NCBI RefSeq assembly: GCF_001469955.1
Contig: NZ_LOPU01000016.1
Location: forward strand, 124,001-188,000
Length of the DNA: 64,000 bases
Direction: 5' to 3'
From: Haloprofundus marisrubri
GTDB taxonomy: Archaea > Halobacteriota > Halobacteria > Halobacteriales > Haloferacaceae
Shown here: positions 52,287-60,637 of the stretch, one piece after another
How positions within the stretch are numbered: the stretch's first letter is position 1
How the letters are laid out: every line of letters starts with the position of its first letter
The notes under the pieces: generated by a model
What the model saw: only the letters and a program-made list of their open reading frames with translations
Told to the model about the DNA's origin: nothing
The model's database searches: none
Translations under genes and position numbers: made by a program

Positions 52287-52784
52287 TTAGCTACAGACGA
52301 GCGTCGTGCCGCGGTTTCGGTTGTCGTCACCTCCCGTGTACGACGCGTCGTACTCGATTCGAATCCGATGTTCGGCGATGGGTTTGTTGCTCGGTTCGTG
52401 ATACAGCGTGACGACAGCAGCGTCCGCTCCCGTGTCACAGAGTGAGACACCGCTCACGTCGTAGCGAAGTTCGTCACCGGCGCCGAGTGTCCCACTCACG
52501 AGCGGCGGGTCCACCACCCGTTCGTCGCCTGCAGTGACGACGATTCGTATCTCCTCGCGACTGACGGTCGCTCCGGCCTCGTGAGCGACGAGAACGTACT
52601 CGGCGATAGCACCTTCCGTGTCGTACTGAGCCTCTATCTCGGTGTCCGTCGCAACCTGTGGAGCGGCCTCCTCGACGCCGATACCGAGGAAGATACCGCC
52701 GGCGGTCACCGCCAAGAGGACGACGATTGTGACCAGCAGTGTGACCCCGACGACGGGGCTGACGGCGCGGCTGTCGGGGTGCAT
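52287..52784 (-). CDS. Archaeal type IV pilin-like protein
   Basis: 165 residues. The N-terminus MHPDSRAVSPVVGVTLLVTIVVLLAVTAGG is the haloarchaeal pilin signal: a basic/polar start, cleavage site before AVSPVVG-like residues for prepilin peptidase PibD, then the hydrophobic assembly helix. A beta-rich head domain with a Cys pair (SLCDTGADA and TTLVCS at the very end) follows. It could form surface pili or an adhesive complex. It stands beside the ABC system but on the opposite strand. Confidence 0.88.
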   Translation of the reverse strand: MHPDSRAVSPVVGVTLLVTIVVLLAVTAGGIFLGIGVEEAAPQVATDTEIEAQYDTEGAIAEYVLVAHEAGATVSREEIRIVVTAGDERVVDPPLVSGTLGAGDELRYDVSGVSLCDTGADAAVVTLYHEPSNKPIAEHRIRIEYDASYTGGDDNRNRGTTLVCS

Positions 52785-52904
52785 GACGTTCGTTTATAGG
52801 AGAATTTCGATGGTGAAATAAATCTATCCCGGCGACCCCACGTTCGGGGTGACGGCGACGCTTCCGCCCCAGCAGTTACGTTTCTGGGCGTTGCTCTATT
52901 CGGT

Positions 52905-53036
52905 ATGCGAACCAGTACAATCGTGTTGCTCGTCGGTATCGTGCTGCTGTTCATCCCAATTCCGCCGTTTGCGACCATCGCTGGGATTCTCACCATTCTC
53001 GCGGGCTTGGCGATGCGGTTCCTCGGCGGCAGCTAA
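52905..53036 (+). CDS. 43-residue small membrane protein
   Basis: MRTSTIVLLVGIVLLFIPIP, then PFATIAGILTILAGLAMRFLGGS: two hydrophobic segments and a short turn (IPIPPF) between. It is below usual length thresholds but has coding composition and an isolated start; proteins of this kind are common in haloarchaea. Function unknown. Confidence 0.6.
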   Translation: MRTSTIVLLVGIVLLFIPIPPFATIAGILTILAGLAMRFLGGS

Positions 53037-53118
53037 TCCGGTCGCTGCCGAGTAGCCGAACGCTCTTTTCGTTCGTTGTGCATCCGCGTTCGAGTGGGAC
53101 GTCTCGCGTTGTTTCGCC

Positions 53119-53124
53119 AAAAAA
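53119..53124 (-). terminator. T-run terminator after the repeat surface protein
   Basis: A6 on the plus strand (minus-strand CTATTTTTTGGCG), about 33 nt past the stop at 53157. Confidence 0.5.
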
Positions 53125-53156
53125 TAGTGGAGTCGTCGAGTGCTCCGCGTCGCTGC

Positions 53157-55739
53157 TTACTCGTCCGACTCGTCGTCGTGGCTCGTGTCGTCGCTTGCGA
53201 CGTCGACCCAACCATCGATTTCGCCGTTGACGCTCACGTAGTCGCCGTCTTCGGTGACGCCGACAACCGTGACTTCATCGTAGTCTTCCGGCACCAAGTC
53301 GAACGAAACCGTCTCGGACTCACCGGGTTCGAGCGTCACGTCGAACTCCTTCAGGTACGTTTCGACTGTCAGGCTGACGCGTTCGTCACCGGTGTTCTCG
53401 ATGGTCACGTTCTCTGGTTCGTCGGAGTAGACAGTGACGTCGTAGTAGTCGTGGCTCGTGTCGTCACTTGCGACGTCGACCCAGCCGTCGATTTCGCCGT
53501 TGACGCTCACGTAGTTGCCGTCTTCGGTGAGACCAACGACCGTAACCTCACCGTCGTCCTCCGAGACTAACTCGACCGAAATCGTCTCGGATTCGCCGGG
53601 TTCGAGTGTCACGTCGAACTCCTCCAAGAACGTCTCGACTGTCAGGTGGACGCGTTCGTCACCAGTGTTCTCGATGGTCACGCTCTCGGGTTCGTCGGAG
53701 TACGCAGTGACGTCGTAGTAGTCGTTGCAGGCGTCGACGGTGACGGAGTTGTCCGTGTCTCCGTCGACCGGAATCTCCGTTCCGGCGTAGTAGTCTGCCA
53801 GCGCGTGACCGTACACTCGCGTGTCGTCGTGGTAGCCGGTGTCGATAGTCGTCGTCTCGCCCGCGTCGAGTGAGACCGATTTCAGGTCGGTGCCACCCCA
53901 GTTCTCGTCACCATTCGTTCCGTAGAAGAACTCGACCTCGTACTCGTTCGGGTTGCTGACGGTGAGTTGCCCACAGTCATCGGAGACGAATTCGACGGGT
54001 GCGGCGGTGTCTGTGAACACGTCCTGCTGCGAGCGCAGTTCGACCGGAATTGGACCGTTCTCGCCGTTGACGAGGTAGTCGCTACCGTTCTCGGACCACG
54101 TCACCGCGATAAGTGCGCGTTCGGTGTCCGAGACGCTTCTGTACGGTGTTATCGTCTTCGTCTCCGTCGCGTTGACCGAGACGCTACTGCTGGTACCGCC
54201 GTCGGCCCACCAGATTTCGATGTCTTCGTCGGTCGGGTTCGTCACGTTCACGCCCCACCCCGAGTCCTCCACGGTGATGGACTTCTGCGCCTCGTAGTCG
54301 ACTGTGACCGACGCCGGTTCGTCTTCAGTACTCACCGGGGTGTCGTCGTCGACAGTCAGTTCCATCCAGCCGTAGGTGCTGCCGTACACCGCCTCGGCGC
54401 TTCCACCCTCGGCCATTACGTCGATGTCGTCGCCCTCGACGGGAACGAACGCGCCGTCGTCAGCGCGCATCGCTTGCGCGTAGATTTGGACGCGTTGGCG
54501 GGAGTCGTCGCGTTCGACATCGAGCGTCTTCGTCTCGCCTGCATCGAGCGTCACCGACTCGTTGAGGGTGTCCGCACGCCATCCGTAGGCGACTTCGACG
54601 GCGAACTCGTTCGGGTTCTGCAGGGTAATCTGTTCGGCCTGTTCGGAGGTGAGGTATATCGGCGCGAACTCCTCGACCGGGCCGCTGTCGGCTTCGACGT
54701 TCGTCCGCTGCGGCGTCGCCGCGAGGTTGCCGTTCAGGGCGACGAGCGCATCGTCGCTGACGCGTCGCGCTTTCGCGGCGACGGTGCCGTCGTTGTCGAC
54801 GGACACTTCTCGCGTCTCACCGGCCGCCACGACGACGTGGTGGTCGGTGCCGTCGACACGGTAGGTGAACTCCACGTCGAACTCGTTCGGGTTCGTCACC
54901 GTGACCGTCTCCGAACTCTCGGAGACGACGTGAACCGACTCGACGGTCGAGTCCGCACGTTCGAGGTCGATGCCGGTGTCTTCTGCCTTCGTCGCGTTCT
55001 CACCGTTCAGCGGGACGACGGTCCCGTCGTGTGCGTGTCGCGTCTTCGCGTACACGTCGAGCGAGCGATTCTCGCCGAAGGCGTCGGTGTTCAACAGCAG
55101 CGTCTCCGTCTCGCCCCCGCGGACGTACACCCGCTCGGGGCCGTCCAAGTCGAGCGTCAGTCGGACCGCAAACTCGTTGGGGTTCGTGACGGTGAGTTCT
55201 TGGGCGCTCTCCGAACTGAGTTGGACCGACTCGACGGTGTCGTCGGAGTCGTCGCTGTCGTGTGCATCCGTCGAACCGTCGGACCCGGCCGAGTCGCTCG
55301 ACTCGTCACCGGTGTTCGACTCGTCGACCGCACCCGCGTTGGAACGGTCGTCCGAGCTCGACGACTGTCGGTCGTCTGCATCGTTGGAGGGTGTGCTATC
55401 CGAGTCGTCGGAACTGTCTGAATCCGGTGAGTCGTCCGAGGACGTCTCGGGGTCGTCACGCTCGTCGGCGCTTCCAGAGTTAGTATCTGACTCCGTGGAC
55501 GCTTGTGACGATTCTTCGTTTGCGTTCGAGTCGGTGTCACTTACACCGCCGTCGTCGGTCTCTCCGGTTTCGACCACCGCGTTGTTCTCCGCCGCCGGGT
55601 CGCTGGCGTCGGTGTCGTTCGCCACCTGCCCGAACGGAAGTCCCACGAAGGCGATAGCGCCCGCGAGGACGACTATCGCTGCGAGACCAACCGCCAGGAG
55701 GGCGTGCTGTCTACGTCGTGTTTTCGGCTCGTTCGCCAT
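53157..55739 (-). CDS. Large repeat surface protein with N-terminal membrane anchor
   Basis: 860 residues. One N-terminal hydrophobic helix (about 12-36, LLAVGLAAIVVLAGAIAFVG) after a basic patch (KTRRRQ), so a signal anchor. A Ser/Asp/Glu stalk (about 40-165) follows, then seven beta-domains sharing the plan NPNE[FY]-x-V ... GE[TS]-x-[TS] ... NG[ED] (or NTGDER in the last two). The last two units (DNA 53178-53450 and 53451-53723) are 91-residue near-identical repeats. Several N-x-S/T sites fit glycosylation. No lipobox and no PGF-CTERM are present. ATG 55739 is chosen because the TATA-like CTATAAC lies 33 nt upstream, whereas the GTG at 55754 is too close to it. Confidence 0.85.
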   Translation of the reverse strand: MANEPKTRRRQHALLAVGLAAIVVLAGAIAFVGLPFGQVANDTDASDPAAENNAVVETGETDDGGVSDTDSNANEESSQASTESDTNSGSADERDDPETSSDDSPDSDSSDDSDSTPSNDADDRQSSSSDDRSNAGAVDESNTGDESSDSAGSDGSTDAHDSDDSDDTVESVQLSSESAQELTVTNPNEFAVRLTLDLDGPERVYVRGGETETLLLNTDAFGENRSLDVYAKTRHAHDGTVVPLNGENATKAEDTGIDLERADSTVESVHVVSESSETVTVTNPNEFDVEFTYRVDGTDHHVVVAAGETREVSVDNDGTVAAKARRVSDDALVALNGNLAATPQRTNVEADSGPVEEFAPIYLTSEQAEQITLQNPNEFAVEVAYGWRADTLNESVTLDAGETKTLDVERDDSRQRVQIYAQAMRADDGAFVPVEGDDIDVMAEGGSAEAVYGSTYGWMELTVDDDTPVSTEDEPASVTVDYEAQKSITVEDSGWGVNVTNPTDEDIEIWWADGGTSSSVSVNATETKTITPYRSVSDTERALIAVTWSENGSDYLVNGENGPIPVELRSQQDVFTDTAAPVEFVSDDCGQLTVSNPNEYEVEFFYGTNGDENWGGTDLKSVSLDAGETTTIDTGYHDDTRVYGHALADYYAGTEIPVDGDTDNSVTVDACNDYYDVTAYSDEPESVTIENTGDERVHLTVETFLEEFDVTLEPGESETISVELVSEDDGEVTVVGLTEDGNYVSVNGEIDGWVDVASDDTSHDYYDVTVYSDEPENVTIENTGDERVSLTVETYLKEFDVTLEPGESETVSFDLVPEDYDEVTVVGVTEDGDYVSVNGEIDGWVDVASDDTSHDDESDE
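53178..53723. repeat. 273-bp direct tandem repeat inside the surface protein gene
   Basis: Two in-frame copies (53178-53450, 53451-53723) of a 91-codon unit, each containing the stretches DYYDVT, YSDEPE, ENTGDERV and DGWVDVASDDTSH. Differences are scattered single changes (e.g. FLEEF versus YLKEF). Confidence 0.85.
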
Positions 55740-55768
55740 CGAGTCATCAAACACCTGAATTGTGTATT

Positions 55769-55775
55769 GTTATAG
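55769..55775 (-). promoter_or_regulatory. TATA-like box of the surface protein gene
   Basis: Minus-strand CTATAAC 33 nt before ATG 55739; transcription would start about 7 nt before that ATG. Confidence 0.5.
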
Positions 55776-56103
55776 ACGGACGACACGAACCGCAGGTTCC
55801 CCCTTCGTCTGATAGTGTCGAACTTTGTATGTGTATCTCCGACGTTCTTTCGTCTTCTACCCGAAATACACAACGCCATCTAACACAGCTAAATGTCTCG
55901 TAAGCACCACTCAGACGCTATTTATTCGGTGTCAACAATAGTGATACACTCGTATCCCAAGCGTGACGTTCGCCAGACGTCGGAGGTATTGACAACGAAA
56001 GTGATACTCGTTGGTGAGAGAAAAAATCTGCATCTCAGGGAATTTCCACATCGACAAACAGCAGGGACACCCGTTTCTCGCCCAGAAACGTCAAAAACCG
56101 CGG
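55776..56103. other. AT-richer intergenic region without a recognised gene
   Basis: This region is clearly less GC-rich than the rest of the window. It contains GTGATAC twice (55938 and 56000 areas, each followed by CTCGT or ACTCGT) but no credible ORF; the small open frame at 55893-56165 has non-haloarchaeal codon use. It may be the scar of a past insertion next to the tRNA. Confidence 0.5.
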
Positions 56104-56161
56104 TGGACTCGCGGGGGTCACGCGAACGAGCGGAGCGAGTGAGTGTGACTACGCGAGTCCA
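56104..56161. repeat. tRNA-end duplication inside a hairpin
   Basis: TGGACTCGCGGGG at 56104-56116 is an exact 13-base copy of the tRNA-Ala 3' end (56195-56207). Its first ten bases pair with CGCGAGTCCA at 56152-56161, making a 10-bp inverted repeat around a 38-nt loop that itself holds GTCAC/GTGAC. Confidence 0.65.
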
Positions 56162-56194
56162 TTGACTGGAGCGAACGAAGTGAGCGAAAGGAAA

Positions 56195-56266
56195 TGGACT
56201 CGCGGGGATTTGAACCCCGGGCCTCTTCCTTGCGAAGGAAGCGATCTGCCACTGATCTACGAGCCC
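56195..56266 (-). tRNA. tRNA-Ala (anticodon CGC)
   Basis: 72 nt. Acceptor GGGCTCG pairs with CGAGTCC, including the G3-U70 wobble pair that is the identity element for alanyl-tRNA synthetase. Anticodon arm CTTCC-TTCGCAA-GGAAG gives anticodon CGC (reads GCG). T-arm CCGGGGTTCAAATCCCCG region and discriminator A73 are normal. No intron and no encoded CCA. The gene sits 69 nt from the rhomboid gene, which is on the same strand. Confidence 0.95.
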
Positions 56267-56335
56267 TCGTCTGCAACCCAACTAACCCGTCGGCTGTACT
56301 TGTAGCTTCTGTTTTCGCGCGCCTCCGCGAGGAAC

Positions 56336-56932
56336 TCACACGCTGAGCAGGCGGAGTCGTCCGGCGACGAGGCCGAGAACGAACCCCGTGCCGTGCGCGA
56401 CGATAGCGATGTTCGGCCCCGCACTGAGTGCTGCGACGAGGGCCGCCGCAGCGACGACGAGGATAACCTTCCCTCGTCCGTCCAGATTCAGGCGACCGAG
56501 TACCGAGTCGGTCACCGGGTTCGCCGCGAGGAGATAACCCGCGAGCGCGAATATCGCGCCGCTCGCGCCGACGACGGGGACGGCTTGACTGAACACCGAG
56601 TCGAACCCGATTTCGGCGAGTCCGGCGAGGATGCCGGTCGTCAGGAAGAACGCGTGGTACCGCCACCGCGTCGTCCCCTGTTCGACGAGAAAGCCGACGA
56701 CGACGAGGGCGACGGCGTTGCTCAGCAGGTGACCGACGCCCGCGTGTGCGTAGACACTCGTGACGAGCGTCCACGGGTCCTGCCCGACGGGCGGCGAGAG
56801 CGCGAACAGACCGACAGGGCTTACGACCAATCCGGCGGCGTTTCCGAGCAAGCCGAGGAAACTCTGGACGAGGAAGACGACGCCGAAGACGACGAGCGTG
56901 TCCAACGTGGGACTGCCCCAACGGGAGACCAT
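56336..56932 (-). CDS. Rhomboid family intramembrane serine protease
   Basis: 198 residues, about six membrane helices. The catalytic Ser is in VVGASGAIFALAG (GxSG), the catalytic His in IAIVAHGTGFVLG, and HLLSNAVALVVVG supplies the HxxxN oxyanion motif. Rhomboids cut membrane protein segments; in Haloferax a rhomboid affects S-layer glycoprotein glycosylation (literature). ATG 56932 (MVSRWGSPTLDTLVV) is chosen at the first helix; the long upstream frame is Arg/Ser-rich shadow. Confidence 0.92.
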   Translation of the reverse strand: MVSRWGSPTLDTLVVFGVVFLVQSFLGLLGNAAGLVVSPVGLFALSPPVGQDPWTLVTSVYAHAGVGHLLSNAVALVVVGFLVEQGTTRWRYHAFFLTTGILAGLAEIGFDSVFSQAVPVVGASGAIFALAGYLLAANPVTDSVLGRLNLDGRGKVILVVAAAALVAALSAGPNIAIVAHGTGFVLGLVAGRLRLLSV

Positions 56933-57039
56933 ACCGGAAAAACGGTCTACGCCCGCAAAAGCGTACCTGCGGCTACGGCGGTGAAAAATCGAAGAAAGGG
57001 GATGGTGGAGACACCGTCGGACTCCGACGGGCCGTAGCG

Positions 57040-57348
57040 TCAGTCTTCGAGGACGATTTCGATACTGACGTCGTTCGGCACTTGGATGCGCATGAGCTGG
57101 CGAAGCGCGCGTTCGTCCGCGTCGATGTCGATGAGACGCTTGTGAACTCGCATCTCCCAGTGCTCCCACGTCGCGGTGCCTTCTCCGTCAGGCGACTTCC
57201 GACACGGAATCTCGAGCGTCTTCGTCGGCAGCGGAATCGGGCCGCTGAGGCTGACGCCCGTCTTGCTCGCGATTTCGCGGACGTCGTCGCAGATGTCGTC
57301 GAGGTCCTCGGGGCTCGTGCCGGCGAGGCGAACGCGTGCTTGCTGCAT
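57040..57348 (-). CDS. rps10: 30S ribosomal protein S10 (uS10)
   Basis: 102 residues, full length. Characteristic start [43 protein letters not shown] and conserved [40 protein letters not shown]. The ATG (57348) follows the EF-1alpha TAA directly (TAAATG), so both are translated from one mRNA. A GAGGTC element about 12 nt upstream could act as a weak ribosome-binding site. Confidence 0.97.
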   Translation of the reverse strand: MQQARVRLAGTSPEDLDDICDDVREIASKTGVSLSGPIPLPTKTLEIPCRKSPDGEGTATWEHWEMRVHKRLIDIDADERALRQLMRIQVPNDVSIEIVLED

Positions 57349-58617
57349 TTATCGCTCGTTGACCTCGAGCACCTTGCCGGCCGCGATGGTCTGACCCATG
57401 TCGCGGATGGCGAAGGAACCGAGTTCCGGAATCTCGCCGGACGGCTCGATGCTGAGCGGCTTCTGTGGTCGAATCGTCACGATAGCGGCGTCGCCGGACT
57501 TGATGAAGTCCGGGTTCTCCTCTGCGACCTCACCCGAGGCGGGGTCGAGTTTCTGGTCGATGGACTCGACGGTACACGCGACCTGCGCCGTGTGGGCGTG
57601 GAAGACCGGCGTGTAACCGGCGGTGATGACCGACGGGTGCTGCATGACGACGACCTGCGCCTGGAACGTCTCGGCGACCTTCGGCGGGTCGTCGGCCGGG
57701 CCACAGACGTCGCCGCGGCGGATGTCGTCCTTGCCGACGCCACGGACGTTGAAACCAACGTTGTCGCCGGGTTCGGCCTTCGGGACCTCTTCGTGGTGCA
57801 TCTCGACGGTTTTGACCTCGCCGGAGACGTCAGACGGCTGGAACGAGACGTTCGCGCCGACGTCGAGGGTACCGGTTTCGACACGGCCGACCGGGACCGT
57901 ACCGATGCCGGAGATGGTGTAAACGTCCTGAATCGGGAGTCGGAGCGGCGCGTCCGTCGGCGGCTCGACTTCCGGCAGGTCGTTGAGTGCTTCCAGCAGC
58001 GTCGGGCCGTCGTACCAGGACGTGTTGTCGCTGCGTTCTGCGATGTTGTCGCCCTCGAACGCCGAGATGGGGACGTACGTCGCGTCGTCGGAGTTGAAGC
58101 GGACCTGGTTGAGCAGGTTGCCGACTTCTTCCTTGACTTCCTTGTAGGAGTCTTCGGAGTAGTCGACGACGTCCATCTTGTTGACGCCGATGATGAGCTC
58201 GTTGATGCCGAGCGTGCGGGCGAGGAACACGTGCTCGCGGGTCTGCGGCGCGACACCGTCGTCGGCGGCGACGACGAGAACCGCGTTGTCAGCCTGCGAG
58301 GCACCCGTGATCATGTTCTTGACGAAGTCACGGTGGCCGGGGCAGTCGACGATGGTGAAGTAGTACTTGTCCGTGTCGAACTCTTGGTGGGCGATGTCGA
58401 TGGTGACACCACGCTCTCGCTCCTCTGCGAGGTTGTCCATCACGTAGGCGAACTCGAAGCCGCCTTTGCCCTTCTCTTCTGCTTCTTCGCGGTGCTGCTC
58501 GATTACGTGCTCCGGAACCGACCCTGTCTCGAACAGGAGTCGGCCCACGAGCGTGCTTTTTCCGTGGTCAACGTGACCGATAATGGCCAAGTTCTGGTGC
58601 GGTTTGTCTTCGCTCAT
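57349..58617 (-). CDS. tuf: Translation elongation factor 1 alpha
   Basis: 422 residues, GTPase that delivers aminoacyl-tRNA. G1 GHVDHGKST, switch I with [13 protein letters not shown]3 [13 protein letters not shown]4 [10 protein letters not shown]5 SAFEGDNI; domains II and III follow ([55 protein letters not shown]). Complete and typical. Promoter elements lie about 50 nt upstream, so this mRNA has a short leader. Followed immediately by rps10. Confidence 0.98.
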   Translation of the reverse strand: MSEDKPHQNLAIIGHVDHGKSTLVGRLLFETGSVPEHVIEQHREEAEEKGKGGFEFAYVMDNLAEERERGVTIDIAHQEFDTDKYYFTIVDCPGHRDFVKNMITGASQADNAVLVVAADDGVAPQTREHVFLARTLGINELIIGVNKMDVVDYSEDSYKEVKEEVGNLLNQVRFNSDDATYVPISAFEGDNIAERSDNTSWYDGPTLLEALNDLPEVEPPTDAPLRLPIQDVYTISGIGTVPVGRVETGTLDVGANVSFQPSDVSGEVKTVEMHHEEVPKAEPGDNVGFNVRGVGKDDIRRGDVCGPADDPPKVAETFQAQVVVMQHPSVITAGYTPVFHAHTAQVACTVESIDQKLDPASGEVAEENPDFIKSGDAAIVTIRPQKPLSIEPSGEIPELGSFAIRDMGQTIAAGKVLEVNER

Positions 58618-58667
58618 TGTTTAGCTCACGCGCTAAGGCGCTATGTGGAGTTTCTTTTGGTTGAGGA

Positions 58668-58683
58668 CCCTAAAACGATTTCG
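58668..58683 (-). promoter_or_regulatory. BRE/TATA of the EF-1alpha-S10 operon
   Basis: On the minus strand CGAAATCG (58676-58683) followed by TTTTAGGG (58668-58675), about 52 nt before the ATG. It predicts a leader of roughly 25-28 nt. Confidence 0.55.
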
Positions 58684-58757
58684 ATACGTCGCACGACCCA
58701 CCCCGACGCAGTCTTGCGGTTTGACACTGCTTACCGTGGGGTAAGCGCTACCGACGG

Positions 58758-59699
58758 CTACTCGAGTCGGCGAACGTCGGACAGAACTGCGCTGGCTGTC
58801 TCGGGGCCGCCCGCCCCTCGACCGCTGATGTTCAACCGACCCGCGTGGGTCGTCTCCAGTTGGACGATGTTTTGAGTGCCGGTCACCGCGAGCGTCCCGT
58901 TTTCGGGGACGAGTCGCGGACCGACGCGAACGCCGTCGGGCGTCGCTTCGCCGATAAGCCGAATCGTCTGGCCGTCTTCGGCCGCGAGTTCGAGCGCGCT
59001 CCCCGGGATGTCACGAATCCCTTCGACCGTCGCGTCGGCCAGCGAGTAGCCGCCGTCGTGGAGCACGTTGCCGAGAATGACGCATTTCAGCGCCGCGTCG
59101 GTTCCTTCGACGTCGAAGGAGGGGTCTGCTTCGGCGACACCGAGGTCTTGGGCCTCCGAGAGCACGTGGTCGTAGTCGAGTCCCTCGGCGGTCATCCGCG
59201 AGAGGATGAAGTTCGCCGTCCCGTTCAACACGCCTCGGGCGGCGGTGATGTGGTCCGGGCCGAAGTCGTCGATGGCCGACAACACCGGAATCGCGCCGCC
59301 GACGGTGGCTTCGAACAGCACGTCGCCGTCGCTCCCGTGTTCGAGGTCTCGGAGGTCCTCGTACCGTTCGGCGACCGGTCCTTTGTTCGCCAACACGACG
59401 TGTCGATTCGACTCCAGTGCCGCCCGCACGTGCGAGAACCCGGGTTCGGCGTCGCCGAGCGTCGTCGGCGTCGCCTCGACGAGTACGTCGTACTCTGCGG
59501 CCAACGCGTCGCTCACCTCCATGTCGCCGACGCTTCCGTTCGCTTCTTTTCGGGAGAGCGCCGCGGCCACGTCGACACCGTCGGCGTCGACGACGGCACC
59601 GCGTGAGTCCGCGAGCATCGTCACCTCTTGGCCGTAGTCGGCGGCCAACTCGGCGACGGAGCGACCGACTGCGCCGGCACCGACGACGGCGACTCTCAT
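58758..59699 (-). CDS. hom: Homoserine dehydrogenase
   Basis: 313 residues, NAD(P)-dependent step in threonine/methionine synthesis. N-terminal Rossmann MRVAVVGAGAVGRSVAELAADYG, VLVEATPTTLGD, NRHVVLANKGPVAERYEDL, GGAIPVLSAI, RGVLNGTANFILSRM (the homoserine-binding Lys/Asp region AEADPSFDVEGTDAALKCVILGN follows). No C-terminal ACT domain; the ACT domain is on a separate overlapping gene instead. ATGA overlap with the ACT gene. Confidence 0.95.
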   Translation of the reverse strand: MRVAVVGAGAVGRSVAELAADYGQEVTMLADSRGAVVDADGVDVAAALSRKEANGSVGDMEVSDALAAEYDVLVEATPTTLGDAEPGFSHVRAALESNRHVVLANKGPVAERYEDLRDLEHGSDGDVLFEATVGGAIPVLSAIDDFGPDHITAARGVLNGTANFILSRMTAEGLDYDHVLSEAQDLGVAEADPSFDVEGTDAALKCVILGNVLHDGGYSLADATVEGIRDIPGSALELAAEDGQTIRLIGEATPDGVRVGPRLVPENGTLAVTGTQNIVQLETTHAGRLNISGRGAGGPETASAVLSDVRRLE

Positions 59700-60223
59700 T
59701 TCGACCCCTCCGCGAGCGGTTCGACCACTCGAAGTTCCTTCCGGTCGGCAATCTCCCGGACGACGCCGAGCACGTCCGCACGCTTGCCCGCCTGCGTCGC
59801 CAGTCGGAGTCGGGCGCTGGACTCCTCGTCTCGACCCTCGGGTGCCGACACCGAGAGGTCTTCGAGCGTCGCACTCGCACACTTCTCGATACTCCGAAGC
59901 GTGTCCGAGAGGTCGGTGTCGACGAGGTGGCCGACTAAGAGAACCGTCAACTGCTCGCCGTAACGTTCCGCACCCGCCTGAATCACGTTGACGCCGTTCT
60001 TGCGGAGCGCGTCGACGACAGTGCCGAAGCGGTCCGGCGGACACTCCAAGTCGACTTCCACGGGAATGTGTCCACGCGGCGTGAGGTTGCCGCGTTCGTG
60101 GTAGATTGAGAGGAGGTTGCCGCCGTTGTCGGCGATGGGTCGCAGCGCCGCGAGCAACTGGCCGGGTTCGTCGACGAGTTCGAGTCGAACCGTGTGCGGT
60201 TGCGGCGTTTCGCTGTCGCTCAT
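59696..60223 (-). CDS. ACT-domain protein upstream of homoserine dehydrogenase
   Basis: 175 residues: one clear ACT domain at the N-terminus (HTVRLELVDEPGQLLAALRPIADNGGNLLSIYHERGN... IPVEVDLE) and a second ACT-like half (about 85-170). It overlaps hom (ATGA), and is probably the regulatory subunit that senses an amino acid such as threonine (inference). Start 60223 is preferred because a perfect GGAGGTGA ribosome-binding site lies 5 nt upstream, unusual in this mostly leaderless genome. Confidence 0.9.
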   Translation of the reverse strand: MSDSETPQPHTVRLELVDEPGQLLAALRPIADNGGNLLSIYHERGNLTPRGHIPVEVDLECPPDRFGTVVDALRKNGVNVIQAGAERYGEQLTVLLVGHLVDTDLSDTLRSIEKCASATLEDLSVSAPEGRDEESSARLRLATQAGKRADVLGVVREIADRKELRVVEPLAEGSK

Positions 60224-60227
60224 CGAC

Positions 60228-60235
60228 TCACCTCC
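60228..60235 (-). promoter_or_regulatory. Strong ribosome-binding site GGAGGTGA
   Basis: Perfect anti-Shine-Dalgarno complement, 5 nt from the ATG at 60223. It fits the roughly 100-nt leader predicted from the TATA-like element at 60348-60355. Confidence 0.75.
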
Positions 60236-60347
60236 GCGACGCCGCACCCGCCTGTTGTCGACAGGGAGCGGTCGCTTTCTGGCTCCGTGTCGATACTCCG
60301 CGGCTGGTGTGCGCCAATCCGCATACTACGCCTCTGACGCTACGTGC

Positions 60348-60355
60348 GTTATAAC
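60348..60355 (-). promoter_or_regulatory. TATA-like box of the ACT-hom operon
   Basis: GTTATAAC (self-complementary) lies 125-132 nt before the ATG at 60223, giving a leader of about 100 nt. Confidence 0.45.
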
Positions 60356-60359
60356 TCTT

Positions 60360-60637
60360 CGTCACTCGCAATTCTGTCCGAGAGTCGCTGCACTGTCACG
60401 ACTGGTCCGTGTTTCGTACGGGTATAGTCGACCACTGCCGACAGTCACCGCGTCGACGACGCCGCAGCGTCGAACGCGACTACAGTAAGCAATGGCACGC
60501 GAACTGCGTCGACAGCGGCCGACGTACAAAAACAGGTGGGAGCTACGAACCGAGTTCGGAGCACAGCACAGACGCGTCCACGGCGTCGAACGGTTTCGAC
60601 GACGCCCGGAAGCGTTGCGACCGAGCAGTCGACTCGG
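60360..60637. other. Non-coding stretch between ACT operon promoter and the ferritin-like gene
   Basis: About 280 bp with no ORF of haloarchaeal coding character on either strand and no repeat, tRNA or terminator that I can recognise. It may contain the 3' end of the ferritin-like gene's transcript (that gene runs toward it). Confidence 0.4.

Noticed and set aside
55893-56165. Open frame of 90 codons in the AT-rich gap before the tRNA
   Set aside because: Codon use is not haloarchaeal, no domain is recognisable, and it runs through the tRNA-end hairpin.
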